This document shows, piece by piece, positions 1-11,724 of a stretch of DNA of 64,000 nt. Position numbers and translations under genes: made by a program. The stretch is from the NCBI GenBank assembly GCA_036873135.1, contig JAPTYO010000013.1:18845901-18909900 (forward strand). The letters are read 5' to 3'. The DNA is from Clarkia xantiana subsp. parviflora. Taxonomy: Eukaryota; Streptophyta; Magnoliopsida; Myrtales; Onagraceae. How positions within the stretch are numbered: the stretch's first letter is position 1; every line of letters begins with the position of its first letter. The notes below the pieces were generated by a model that did not search any database, was not told the origin of the DNA, and saw nothing but the letters and a program-made list of their open reading frames with translations.

Positions 1-8
1 CCGATCAG

Positions 9-3000
9 GTGGTGAAGATTGTCAACATCTGCATGGGCGACCAGAAGCATATTACATCGGAGTTGAGGGATCGATCTACTCATCCTTTTGTTCCACGGCT
101 GATAGATACTGTTGCCCCGCCAGGGCTAGGTATTCCGACCATCAAGGAGTACGATGGTGAGGGGGACCCAGTTCGCCATGTTCAGAGGCATGTCCAGGCC
201 TGTATGGGAAGAGCCGCGAATGATGACATCGTTTGTGTGCTGTTCCCGATCACATTGGGAGAGAGGGCCTTGACGTGGTTTTTCAGCCTACCGTCGGGAT
301 GTATTACTTGCTGGAGTGATATGCACGACCGCTTCATCAAGCAGTATCAGGGTCGTAGGCGCCTCTTGAAGAGCGTGAGGTCTTTGACCCAGGTGGTGTA
401 GAGGTCTGACGAATCGTTGGCGTATTACTACCAACGGTTCACTGCTAGTGTCGCGGAGATCGACGAGGAGATGTCGGAGGGAGAGACCATCCGCACCTTC
501 CTTCGGAACCTAATTGCCCCATATGGTTCCGATCTGATGCATAGTGTGGCCGCGAAAGCTGTGTGGAGTATGGAAGCTTTGCAAGCGAGGGTGAAGCAGC
601 AAATCGACGTGCAGGAGTCAAAGATTGCTTCCGGAGAGCTTGATCCTCCGAAGTTAGGAAGAGGAAAGCAATCGTTCAAGCTGTCGGACGATCGCAAAGG
701 GAACGACAAATCGGAGGGAAGCAGGAGCCGTGGTCGCCCCGATAGAAGGGAGGACAAGTGTCCTCCGAGGAAGGATAACCGAGAGGGTCGTCGCGTTCCC
801 CTCAACAGTTTGATGGCCGCCGTGCTAGCAGTGATGGATCGGCAGGGTCTCGTCCGATACCCCCCGAGGAAAGAAGGTGAATTCTTGAGAGGTCGCTCTG
901 ATCGTTACTGTCGGTATCACCGAGCCAATGGTCACGACACAGATAACTGTCGGGAGCTGAAGAAGGAGATAGAGAAGCTGATCCAGAAGGGGAAGCTTAA
1001 GGAGTTTGTTGGCGGGGGACGGTGCCGATCCCGTTCCAAAACTCGATCGCGGTCCCGTTCCAGGTCCCGCGATCGATCTCCAAAGAAGAAGAAGGTTGAG
1101 CCGGAATCTTCCGGTGCCCGTAAGGAGAGGCGGGGAACCATCAATGTCATTCACGGAGGAATGGCGGCGGGAGGTGATACCTCCGCTTCTCGGGAGAATT
1201 ACGCTTCCCGAATTTATGCTGCCGTGGTGGTAGGAAAGAGGTCCCGATCGTGGACTAAGAAGGAAGAAATGGTGATTTATTTCTCGGCAGAGGATCTGAT
1301 AGGCGTGGAGAGCCCCCACGACGACGCCTTGGTCGTGACCTTGGATGTGGATGGATTCGAGATGAAGCGGATCCTGATAGACGGAGGGAGCACCTCCGAC
1401 ATTCTGTTCATGGACGCCTTAGAAGCCATGGGAAAGACGAAGAAGGACCTGGCGCAGGTGAACTTCCCGATGGTGGGATTCTCTGGTTCTACTTCCTATC
1501 CGCTGGGAATGATCACCTTACCGGTGGAATTCGGTAGTGGGTGGAAAGTGGAAAGGCGGAACGTGGATTTCGTCGTGGTGGAGTCCGCGGGGACGTACAA
1601 TGCTATCATCGGGAGGACCACCATCAATCCTCTCATGGCAGTAGCCTCGACCGTTCACCAGAAGATGAAGTTCCCGACGGACAATGGAGTCGTGGAGGTC
1701 AAGGGTGACCAGGTGGCATCCAGAAAGTGTTATGTTAATGCCACCCGAAGGAGAAGGAGGGAAGCTATTGCTGTCCTTCAGACTGATGCCGATCCTCGAG
1801 AGGAGTTTGGGCGTCCCGCCCCCATGGAGGATCTGAAAGAGGTCGAGATTGACGGACCTCAAAGAAAAGTGAAGATCGGGTCTGCTTTGTCGGAGGAAAG
1901 AGCCCGAGAATTGATCGACCTCCTGAAGGAGTTCAAGGAGCAGTTTGCCTGGTCCCCGAGCGATATGCCAGGAATCAGCCCCGACGTGATAGTGCACGAG
2001 CTGAAGATTGATCCCGCGATCAAGCCTATCGCGCAGAAGAGGCGTCCGATGGGCGCGGACAAGAGGATCGCGATCCAGCAGGAGGTGGGCAGGCTGCTCG
2101 ATGCTGGGTTCATCAAGGAGCTCCGATTCCAGACTTGGGTCGCTAACCCGGTCCTGGTGAGGAAGAGTAACGGGAAGTGGCGGATGTGTGTCGATTTCCG
2201 CGACTTGAACAAAGCTTGCCCAAAAGACTGTTATCCGCTCCCGAGAATCGATCAGCTGGTGGATGCCACGTCGGGACATGAGCTGCTGAGCTTCATGGAT
2301 GCTTATTCTGGTTATAACCAGATCAAGATGGCGAAGAAGGATGCCCCCCACACAGCCTTTTATGCTGATAGTGATGTCTATCACTATGACGTTATGCCCT
2401 TTGGGCTGGTCAATGCTGGAGCGACTTACCAGAGGATGGTGAACAAATTTTTCGGGGACATGCTGGGAAAGACCATGGAGGCTTATGTGGATGACATGTT
2501 GGTGAAATCCCGACAGGCGGGAGACCATGTCCGCAACTTGGCGGTGGCGTTTGAGCGGATGAGGTTTCATCAGGTTCGTTTGAATCCGGACAAGTGCGCT
2601 TTCGGAGTGAATTCGGGCAAGTTCCTGGGCTTTATGGTGAGCCAGAGAGGAATCGAGGTGAATCCTGAGAAGCTGAGAGCAATCGAGGAGATGCAGTCTC
2701 CGAAAACCCATCGGGAGGTTCAGGTGCTTAATGGCCGATTAGCCGCGATGAATCGTTTCTTATCCAAGGCGTGTGACCGAGCCATGCCATTTTTTGATGT
2801 GCTAAGGGCCCAAAAGAAGTTTGAGTGGTCCGACAAGTGCGAGGAGGCATTTCGAGCGCTCAAGCAACACCTCCGTACCCTCCCGCCATTGGCGAAACCG
2901 GTTCTAGGCGAGCCGCTTTATCTCTATTTGGCTGTTTCTGAAGTTGCTGTTAGTTCTGTGTTAATAAAGATTGTCAAGGGCAACCAAGTTCCTGTTTATT

Positions 3001-3412
3001 TTGTAAGCAAGGCGTTTGCCAAATCTGAAATGAATTATCCCGCTGTTGAGAAGTATCTCTTTGCGTTGATTATTGCTGCTCGAAAGCCGAGGCCTTACTT
3101 CCATGCCCACGAGATTACGGTGTTAACCAATCAGCCCATGAAGCACTTTTTGAACCGACCGGAGGCGTCGGGGAGATTGGTGAAATGGGCAGTCGAGCTT
3201 ACAGAGTTCCGTATTCACTTTGCCCCGAGAATGGCTATTAAGGGCCAGGCATTGGCGGACTTCATAGCAGAGTCTACAGCACCCGATCTGGAAGAAGCAG
3301 GTCCTGTAGAGGGGGCAACCATGGAGGTCCCGATAGCAGAACAGTCAGAACAGCCAAATGAGGAGAACACCTGGGAGATGTACACTGATGGTTCTTCAAG
3401 TGTAGAGGGATC
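9..3412 (+). pseudogene. E1 Gag-Pol (Gag, protease, RT, RNase H), broken
   Basis: Retrotransposon polyprotein acting in cytoplasmic virus-like particles. One frame runs from 9 through a single in-frame TAG at 399-401 and stays open to TAA at 3573-3575. The capsid-like domain spans about 90-560. A CHHC knuckle (C-x2-H-x4-H-x4-C) lies at 909-950, followed by an Arg/Ser-rich basic stretch at about 1020-1110. The protease motif IDGGS has its Asp at 1380-1382. RT covers about 1990-2680 with YVDD at 2484-2495, then RNase H to about 3290. A second archaeal-type RNase H begins (MYTDGSS, ~3379) and is cut after about 3412; beyond that the reading frame is antisense to the neighbouring gene. The stop replaces a residue that is Gln in the related Gag of element A2, so it looks like a CAG to TAG change. 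Integrase is absent. Confidence 0.88.
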
Positions 3413-5989
3413 GGTGTCCAGGGCAGAAGGCTCCGCAGTTCGTGGAGTCGGGTCCGCGGCACCCTCGGGGGCATCGGCCTCATCACTTTCCGCGGGGAGG
3501 TTGAAGTATTTCTCCGCGAAGGGGGCAAGGGTCTCAGACTTCTTGAAGTCAATGGCATCCTCGTATAACGTGTAAAGCTCCTCGACGGCATTGAACAGAA
3601 CGTTCTCCACCTCGGCCTTGCAGAACCCCACGGCATCCGCCTTGAAATCATCGGAGTTCCGATACTCCTCGCGACCCTGAGCCTTTGCCTCAGCCAGCTT
3701 GGCAGGAAATTCAGCCTTCTCGGCCTCGAGTCCCGCCTTAGCTTCCTTGAGAAAGATCTTCTCGAGGACGAGCTGCCTCTGCTCCGCCTCGTGCCGCTGC
3801 TGTTCCTCTTTTAGCATCCTCCGCTCCCGACGCAGCACGGCTTCATAGTTATTGACCTGCTTTTGCAAGTCCATAGCCTTCTGGCCAAGGAGGGTCTGCT
3901 CCTTGGTTATCTTCTCCCTTGCCGCCACAGCATCGGCAAGGTCCTCCTGGAGCTTGGCCAAGGCTTTGGGGTCCGACCTGGCCCGCTCCTCCTTCAGAGC
4001 ATCCTTCAGAGCGAGGATGTAGCCAAAGCAACGCTGTTGGCTCGCAGTTTCCTGAGGCAAAAGGAATAAAAGGTTAAGGTTCGATAATCGAAGGCAAGAG
4101 CAAAAGTGAAGGTAAAGTTTTACCTCCATCCGACGGATGGCCATGTCGCGAAGATCCTCGTCGATATCTTCGTCAGCCAAGGAGATCGGACATCTCAAGA
4201 CTGGTGGAATTGACCCTGCCAGCAGGTGCAGGGCCAATTCTGGCTGAAGGTCTCCCCGATGGAGTGGGACCCCTCAAAGAGACTCGATCGGGTTCTAGGG
4301 AACCGTCTCTTGATCGGGGGTGTAAACCTCGTAGAGGCTCCCATCCAGGGGAAGAGGAGGAATGACCTTGGAAGCCTCAGTCGGAGGCTCCGGAGTGGGA
4401 GAGCGCATATCCAAGGGAGGACTCCGGGACACGTCCTCCACAGCTGGCCTCAGGATGCTCCGCCCTGGCCTCTGACGGGGAATCAGGCCTTCATTTGGCT
4501 CCTCGGAGGAGGGGGAAGCATCCAAGTTAGTCACCTGACGGAACTGAGCTTCCGTCGGGGTATTCTCTGTTATTGGCTCCCGTGGAGTCGCAGCCCTCGC
4601 TGGAGTTGCAGCCTTCGCCGGAGTGAGAGCCTCCGATGGACCTGCGGTTGGTGGAAGAATAAAGTCAGGAAGTTCATTATTGGGGGACCAGATGACCCCG
4701 CACGGGACGTACTGGTCCTTTCCACAGAAGTTGTAATAGCCCGCCTTGAGGACGCGGGGGGTTTCCCCTTGAAGTATGTATTTGATTTCTCTGAACCGCG
4801 ACTGCTGGTCGGAGGGGATAAATTCCTCGGGAACCAACCTCCTGTATTTTTTAATAGCTTGGCGAACACGCTTATCTTCCTCGACGGTGGTGACACCGAA
4901 GGCCTTGTTCACCTCCTCTCTTTTGGCCCGCTTGGCCATCTCGACTTGCTCCTCAGTCGGAGGAGCCGTAGAAGAGGAGGCTCCCCTCTTCAAGGACTTC
5001 CGCTTCCGCTTGGAGCTTGGAACAGCGTCGGTCTCCCCCTGCTTCAACACGAGATGGGTCAGCAGAGATGCCTTCTTGGCTGCAAAATTGAAAGTAAAAA
5101 TGCAATTAGAAGTGTTACCCAAAGAACCAAGTTGTCGGAAATTGACTCGAGGAGTTGGACCCCGATCCGGATCAAGTCCCCCTCCACGAGTTTATTGGCG
5201 TCAAGGGGAGCGAAGGATTCCCCCCAACGATAAAGCTGGATCAGTTGAAGGGTGTTGAAGTCGTCCTCGGTGTAGGATTCCAACTTGGGGGCAGGGTCCG
5301 CGGCAACCTCCCATCGGGGCCACGGGACGGAGCTGACGAAGAAGTAGTACTTCTTCCACCCACTGTTGTCGGACCCTGAGTCGCGAATGAACCCCCGATC
5401 CTTGTTGAATTTCCAAGTCTCGCCATCCCAGCCGAAGCGAGCGAGTTGCTCCCTGGTCCAATTGGGAAGTCGAGGGGTAAAGGAGCAGACTCCAGCCTTG
5501 TTACACTTCATTCCGTAGAAGGTACGGAAGAGCAGCAGGCTGTACGTCCATTGTTGGCGGAGGCACAGAACTTGGAAGGCATTCCACACGCGGATAGCGT
5601 GTGGGGAGAAGGTGGTTGGATGCGTCTGATAGAAGTTACACATTTCAACCAGATTCCCACAGAAAGGGAATCGGATCCCGGCGTTTATCTGTCCCGTGGA
5701 GACAAACACTTCTCCTTCCCGAGGACGGGTAACTATGTGCTTTCTCTTGGTGGGTTAGTGAGAATCGTAGGGAAAGCGAGGTTCCCAGACCGAAGTGATG
5801 CAGCCTTCCCGGAGAGCAGCTTCATAAAAGGTCTCTGAGATTTCGTTAATAGCAAGCTCGAAAGTAAAGAGGTTCCTTCCTCTAGAACTGGCTTCGTCTA
5901 AAAACGGCCATAATGGGAAAACTTAGACAAGAAGAAGAAGATAATATCAGTAAATCACGGAGGCAAATAAGGAAAACCTTACCAGACAT
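3413..5989 (-). pseudogene. E1 antisense spliced ORF (Transposase_28-like), decayed
   Basis: A gene opposite in strand to gag-pol. My model: exon 1 ATG at 5989-5987 plus four bases (5983-5989), intron 5898-5982 (GTAAGG...TTTTTAG), exon 2 5128-5897, intron 5039-5127, exon 3 4124-5038, intron 4052-4123, last exon 4051 to about 3413. Intron phases 1 then 0 match the intact A1/A2 genes. Exon 2 carries the conserved block (R-F-P-F-C near 5660, then A-I-R-V-W-N near 5590), related to the 'putative gypsy type transposon' family (PF04195). The last exon is a long Glu/Lys/Ala coiled coil with an acidic tail. Breaks: TAA at 5755-5757, TAG at 4295-4297, TGA at 4274-4276, and a 3' end lost at the deletion that joined it to pol. 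The function of the family is unknown. Confidence 0.65.
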
Positions 5990-6462
5990 AGTGGATGATT
6001 GATCGGAGAAGACGAAGAGAGGATCTTGACGGCTGGAAGCCTTGAATCGCCGGAGGAAGCCTTGAATCGCCGGAGAATCAAACGAGATTTGAAGAGAAAA
6101 GCTTCGAGGTTTGAAAATGGCAGAGCTTTCAGAAATCAGAACGGTAAGGTAGGAGTGAATAGTGCCAGGATTTTGGCTTTTATAGATAAAAGGACAGCTG
6201 GACAGATTCAAATCCGGACCGTTGAAGATGAAACGACTCAATCTGGATTGCCGAGATTATAGGGGACAGTACGGAAGAAACGTTAGTGACGTAATACTGC
6301 TTTTTCAGAAAGCAACAGTCACGCCTGCTTAGGCGTCGTTTCATCATCCCTTGCATTTAATGATGGAGTAACCGAGGAGTCTCCTCGGATTTGGAAACTG
6401 TCCTTAGAGTCTCGAGGAATCGTGAGCGAGAAGCTTTGTGATTAAGGAGTTGCACCCAAGGT
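5990..6462. other. E1 region upstream of the antisense ORF
   Basis: No protein-like ORF was recognised. By position this should contain the promoter and 5' leader of the minus-strand gene and the 3' untranslated end of E1. A partial duplication of an 18-20 bp GC-rich segment (about 6040-6075) is visible. No clear TATA box could be assigned. Confidence 0.4.
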
Positions 6463-6610
6463 AAAAGCCTCCGATGGTAATATCGGGAGGTCTGGAGATA
6501 AAAGCCTCTGATGGTAATATCGGGAGGTCTGAAGATAAAAGCCTCCGATGGTAATATCGGGAGGTCTGAAGGTGAAAGCCTTCGATGATGATGTCGAAAG
6601 GTTCGGGAAG
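6463..6610 (+). repeat. 37-bp tandem repeat of mini-hairpins, four units
   Basis: Units start at 6463, 6500, 6537 and 6574, a 37-bp period. Each holds the imperfect inverted repeat CCTCCGAT...ATCGGGAGG around a GGTAAT loop; the last copy is diverged. It lies just upstream of the polypurine tract. Confidence 0.85.
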
Positions 6611-6637
6611 ACACGACAGACTATAAGTCCCTCATGT

Positions 6638-6649
6638 CTTGGGGGCAAA
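6638..6649 (+). promoter_or_regulatory. E1 polypurine tract
   Basis: A purine-rich stretch (TTGGGGGCAAA) abuts the first TG of the 3' LTR, where plus-strand DNA priming occurs in LTR retrotransposons. This fixes E1 as a plus-strand element. Confidence 0.75.
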
Positions 6650-7386
6650 TGATGGGTTCCGATGTAATCGTTAGCCCCGTTAACAGTCAATAAACGGCGG
6701 CTAAGCTTAGTGGGCCTCGCGAAAGGCCTGGAAGGCCCAGAAGCCCAGTATGAAGGGTACCGACGAGATCGGTCCCGATATATGGATTGAATACTCCCGA
6801 CGAGAAGCCTCTAAGTAGGCCCCGATATGCCTTTGAGAAGGTCCCGATAATAAAGCCCCGAGAATGCTGACCCTGTCCCGTGGGACGAGGGGTCCTGGGT
6901 GGTGACCTAGAATGAGACAACTCTGGAGTCCCCGATATGGATCGAGACTTGTGATCAGAGGATAAGACCAAGAAACCCGCCTACTAGATAGAGTAGTGGG
7001 GAAACGGTTAAGATATGGATAAACTCCCCCGAGATACGCAGGGCGTGCTCGAGATACGCGGAGCGTGGGCGAGATACGCGGAGCGTGGGGCGAGATACAC
7101 GGAATCTTGAACGAGATAAACGGAACGTGGGTAAACTGCCAGGCGCGGTTACAGGTAACTGAGGTAACTTCTCCTCCTATATAAAGGAGGAAGTTACCTC
7201 AGAACACACATTCTCTAATACGAACTTAGACTTTTGCTATCTACCCCATCGTTCAAACTTTCATTTAAGCATCGGAGAGGGATTCTAGGTCACCACCCGG
7301 ATCATCCCTTTTTGCAGGATTACGCGAAGCCAAGGAGTTCAGGTTTTCCGTCAAGAACTTGCCGGAGCTTCGACCGTGATCCAACA
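6650..7386 (+). repeat. E1 3' LTR
   Basis: It begins TGATGGGTTCC after the polypurine tract and ends ...GATCCAACA, giving TG...CA termini and 737 bp. Internal landmarks are roughly 20-bp units CGAGATACGCGGAGCGT (about 7030-7130), a TATA box at 7178-7187, and a U5-like stretch sharing GCATCGGAGAGGG and a TTTTGCAGGA motif with the LTR of element C. The partner LTR is off-window. Confidence 0.8.
7161..7200 (+). promoter_or_regulatory. E1 LTR core promoter, TATA inside an inverted repeat
   Basis: TATATAAAGG (7178-7187) lies between arms 7161-7177 and 7186-7200. The arms (GAGGTAACTTCTCCTCC and GGAGGAAGTTACCTC) are inverted repeats apart from a two-base bulge. The TATA box defines the U3/R part of the LTR. 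Confidence 0.7.
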
Positions 7387-7604
7387 GTTATGATATCCTC
7401 TTGTGGTTGTTTGCGTGGTTCCCTCTTTTCGGGCTCCTTTCTTTTTCCCATACTTACTTACTTGATGTCTCTTAGCATTCTCATGTATCATGATACCTGT
7501 AGTGTCAGCATGAACAAACTTGCATGTTTCTCATATCATATATCCTTGCTTTGAAAAGAAAGGCTTTTCAAGGTACGTTCTTGGAGTCATTGTAAAATTT
7601 TTCC

Positions 7605-8041
7605 CGAGATAGGCTCTCAGATGGCGCAGAATGAGTTCACGAGATAGGCTCTCAGAGGGCGCGAAATATTTTCGCGAGACAGGTTCTCGGAGGGCGCAGA
7701 ATATTTTCACGAGATAGGCTGTTGGTGGTCAAAGAAGTTTTTCACGAGACAGGCTCTCGGAGGGCACAGAGTTTTTTCACGAGATAGGCTCTCGGAGGGC
7801 GCATATTTTTTCACGAGACAGGCTCTCAGTGGGCACAGAGTTTTTCACGAGACAGTCTCTCGGAGGGCACATAAAGTTATCGCGAGATTGGCTCTCGGGG
7901 GCATAGAAAGTTATCACGAGATTGGCTCTCGGGGGCACAAAAAGTTATTGCGAGATTGGCTCTCGGGGGCACAGAAAGTTATTGCGAGATTGGCTCTCGG
8001 GGGCACAGAAATTTAATGCGAGATTGACTCTCGGGGGCACA
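7605..8041. repeat. Mini-hairpin array of element F
   Basis: About a dozen degenerate units of roughly 33-36 bp. Each contains a short stem-loop of the form CGAGA-NNGGC-TCTCG (loops TAGGC, CAGGC, TTGGC), followed by GG(A/G)GGGC(A/G)CA. It occupies the same place, between the 3' ends of gag and the antisense gene, as the arrays in A1 and A2. Confidence 0.85.
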
Positions 8042-8325
8042 GAAAGTGACATGCACTTGGTTGTTGTATCTAAGTAAGGAGTTTGTGGCAATAGTGTTAT
8101 CTCATACTTAGAAATTTTTTTGATAAACATCTACTTCATTGAAAACATTCATGCATTATATACAGGGTGGATGTTGTATATAGTCCTGGACATCCTTTTG
8201 GGAAAACAGTTGTAGAGACTTCATGAGCTTTCAACCTCGAGAGTTGTTATGAAAACTAGAAACATAGACATTCATTAAACGAAAGATAAAGCCAAGGATG
8301 TGGTTGCTTTATTGGTGATGTTCCT

Positions 8326-11300
8326 TTAGTGTGTGGTTGGTGTCTCCGATGCTATGTATTCTTCCAGTTCTCCCTTGTAGATCATCTCTTCAATTTCAAC
8401 TTTCAATACCATGCAATCATTTGTCTTGTGCCCCCACGTACCATTGTAGTCACACCATCCCCTTGTGTCTTTTCCAAGGAAGGCATTGCCTTCCTCCATG
8501 CATTCTGGCAGCTCCTTGCTCAGGTGTTTCTTAAAAAGCTCTTCGACTTGCACCTTATGGGGTGTGAAGTTGAAATTTACATCACCTCCTTATATGTGAG
8601 CTTCCTCCTCCTCTTTGAATTCTTCACCATGTTGCCTCCTTTCTTTCTCAAATGCCATGTCCAACTTTTCTTTTAAGTTCTCGCATTGTGCTTGTCATCA
8701 CCACCTCATAAGGACCTCTGAAGGCCTCAAAGGAGGTTGGATGCATGTTTCTAAGGAATGCTCTTACAGCCTCCCCTCTTGTTACCTCCATGCTGGCCCC
8801 ATATTCCACGAACCTTTCGAAGTAGCTTGCAGTGGACTCTCTTGGCATTTTTTACAACCTTGTCAACCCCCTAATCTTCTGGCCAGACTTCTAAACACTT
8901 GGTTGCTTAGGCGGAGTGTGACTCCTACCCATTGTTTCTTGTGACTTAGCTTTTCCTTCTCCCTTTTCGAGATTTCTTACTCAGTCTACCCCCTGTTATT
9001 ACCATTGCCACTGAGCTTGATTGATGTGACCTTCGTCTCATGGAATTGACGTAACACTGCCTTGCGGTGCATTGGTCACCTAGGGCTTCTCCTACTCCGT
9101 TCTCAGTGATGTACTTCATTTTCTGATGCACTGTTGAGGGCACAATCTCGTATGGGTTTATTTTGGTTCTAACTAGGATCCCGTTGTAGGCTCCTAAGTT
9201 TTCCAATACCAAAATATTCACATTTATCCTCAGCTGTGTCCATCCTTGCCACAGTGTCACTGGTAGAGTTATCATACCCAGAGGGTAGCTTGTCGCAACT
9301 GAGAATCCGATTAGAGGAAAGCTCACCGGTTTGATATCTGACTTAGATTTTCCTATCTCTTCTAGCACGCGCATGTTTAGTAAATCTGCTGAGCTCCCTC
9401 TATCAACAAGTATTCTCTTCACATTAAAGTTGTCAGTGTCCAATGTTATTACTATAGCATCGTCATGTGGGAAGACGATGTGGCTCTTATCCTTCTCAGA
9501 GAATTCAATCACTATTTCTTTTTCCTCCCTTGGCCTCTTTCTCCACTTTGTTGTCACATCAATCTTGGAGGCATACACCTCTCTTGCATTTGCTGTTGGT
9601 CCACCTGCCGCGACTCCACCATGTATCAGGTTAATCGTTCCTCTTTTGTTAGGCAAATGATTGTAATCAGCCTTCTACTTTCCTTTGTCCTTTTGAGTGG
9701 GCCTTGCGGGTGCACTGTTGTCCCCGTGATCTACAAATTGCTTCAGCTCTCCTCTTTGTACCGCGTTGTTTATACTTAATTTTAAACTGAAACATTCGTT
9801 GGTGTCATGGTCGTGTGTTTCATGGTTGTCGCACCATTTTTCCTTTTCATTTCCTACCATCGGGGCTCTCCATCTTGCAGGGGGTACCCATATCTTCAAG
9901 TTCCTCATTTCTCTCAATACGACTGCTGGGGTCGCGTTCAATGGTACAAAATTGATGACATTAATATCTTTTGCTCTCAGCTGCTCGCCTGTCTGGTTCC
10001 TTGGCTGGGGCGGACGCCAATCCTGTTGTTTGGTTGGTTGGGGAACCTGAGGTGGTTTTCCTCTATTTGGCTTTGTGTTCTCATCCTTTGTGGCCTGAAT
10101 CTTCGCTCTCTTGCTTATTCTATATCTTTCCAGATCTATCTGGGTTTTCACCCTTGCCGCCACCTCCTCCAGTGTGCTTGCGGGTTTCTTAGCCATTTTT
10201 TCTACCAAGGTTGAGCCAAAGCGTCCAAGGTTTCTTATGAAAGCCCTTATAATCTCGCCCTCAGTTATGTCCCCTTGTATATCAGCTAGGTTCTGATTGA
10301 ACCTGGTGTAATAGTTTGCTAGCGTCTCCTCATGCTCTTGTTTCACATCGTCTGGCGAACTTGTTCTCTTGAGTAACTTCCTTTCTCCTAAGTACCTTTG
10401 GAGGAACTTTGCTTTCAGTTGTGCCCGTGAATGGATGCTCTCATTTGGTAGGCTGAAGAATCAGTGCGATGCTACCCCTGACAATGTATTTGGGAACAAT
10501 AGTGCCTTATAGCGATCATCTGTTGTCCTACCCAAGAGGGAGGCTTCATGTTGTTGGATGTGCTCCAAGGGGTCACTCTTGCCATTATACTTTTCTATCT
10601 TTATCATGTGCAACGCGTTAGGCACTTTGTTGTTCTCGAACTCCATTGTAAATGGGTGACTTTTGCTATCACTCAACCAATGCAATCCATTCGTCATAGA
10701 TTCATTCATCTTCTTCGCGATCATTGCCTCTATGTCTACTTGAGTTAGCATCACCGGTGATGGACTATAATTTCTTTGAAGTCCGTCATAGCTTATCACC
10801 GGGCTTGCAGGGATTCCGTTTCCATGATGATAAGGACTGTATGTGTAACGTGGATATCCCTGCGGAGGTGGATGCTGAAATTCCTGTTTCCCTGGTTGCT
10901 AAGGCTGTGCACTATCCCTCAATGGAGTGTATGTCCATGCCCCTTGCAGTGCTTGGGGTTGCATTGAAGGCACAAACTGCTGCATGTCCCTTGGGGGTGG
11001 TACTTGCTCGTTTCTGGCTTGACTTTCACGCTGCCCTGTTGGAAGGCGCGTGTGTTGTTCTTCTTCCGGAAACTGCTCTGCCTATTGGTACTGCTCTGCC
11101 TGTGGATGTCGCTCCTCTTGTGGGTATTGATTCGCCTGTGGGTGTTTCTCCGCTTGCATATCTTGCCTCTCCTGTCTGTTTCTCACAGCCTCTCTATAAG
11201 CCAACAGCTCATCTAATGCATTCATGAACCCTGGAGTCACTTGTGTGCTCCTTGTAGTACATAGGCCTTGTATTGGTGGTATGAGCCCGGTTGTTGTTTC

Positions 11301-11673
11301 CTTGTGTTGGCATTCCATATGGATACTCCTGGGGATGTGCTACATAGTGGTACCCCTGTGGAGGTGCCGTATATTGGTATCCTTGATTCGGTACTCCTTG
11401 TCGCACGCCCTGCACCTGTGGACTTCGACTCATAGGGGTCGAAGCAGTGGAAGACTCAGCCCCAGCTGGGCGTAACGGTCCTTCTTGATTGTTTGCCAGG
11501 GGAGCTTGTGGGATTGTTTGACGTGCAGGGGTTGCAGGCTGCCCCTGAGGAGTAGGTTGTCTTGCCGGGGGTACAGCCTATCGTGGTGGGTGTACATGTT
11601 GTCCTCTTTGATTGTTTGGCTGCGTGTTGTCCCCCGGTGGACGGTCGTCCCTAGATGGCAGGCTTTTCGTCAT
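8326..11673 (-). pseudogene. F Gag-protease-Gag' gene, decayed
   Basis: The start ATG at 11673-11671 aligns with the A2 gag start. The frame is then broken many times. Recognisable order: Pro/Gln-rich N-terminus (to ~10830), capsid domain (about 10700-10050, with the Y-N-G-K-x-D-P-L-E-H-I-Q-Q block near 10590), a CHHC knuckle at ~9830 (C-D-N-H-E-T-H-D-H-D, with Gly replaced by Asp), and protease near 9400 (V-D-R-G-S-S, so the usual D-G-G is altered). A second Gag module follows: R-F-V-E-Y-G-A-S near 8800 and a knuckle-like WCDYNGTWGHKTNDC near 8440 in which the first His is Asn. The second module after the protease matches the A2 arrangement, which shows that this layout is old. Confidence 0.75.
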
Positions 11674-11711
11674 AAATCTTCTGATAGCCAGGCTTTTTGT
11701 TCAAAACCCAC

Positions 11712-11724
11712 GGACGGCGCCAAG
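11712..11724 (-). promoter_or_regulatory. Primer binding site of element F
   Basis: Read on the minus strand, CTTGGCGCCGTCC directly follows the LTR end. TGG complements a tRNA 3' CCA. The tRNA species was not assigned. The core TGGCGCCGTC is shared with A, B and C. Confidence 0.7.

Larger units (their letters stand above)
1..7386 (+). mobile_element. E1: Ty3/gypsy Tat-lineage LTR retrotransposon, 5' end outside window
   Basis: Visible order: sense gag-pol (9-3412), antisense intron-bearing ORF (5989 down to about 3413), a 37-bp hairpin repeat, a polypurine tract, and the 3' LTR (6650-7386). The second RNase H remainder and the integrase are missing: pol runs directly into the tail of the antisense ORF near 3412, so an internal deletion is inferred. 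DNA right of the LTR resembles the spacer of element F, so E1 probably inserted into F. The expected 5-bp target copy on this side would be GTTAT (7387-7391); its partner is outside the window. Confidence 0.85.

Noticed and set aside
1518..2711. 397-aa minus-strand ORF opposite E1 pol
   Set aside because: It is the exact complement of conserved protease and RT codons, with no similarity of its own; open only because of the GC-rich codon use of pol.
3215..4237. 340-aa minus-strand ORF as a complete gene
   Set aside because: It reads through an intron (4052-4123) and past a deletion junction into the complement of pol; only part of it is a genuine exon.
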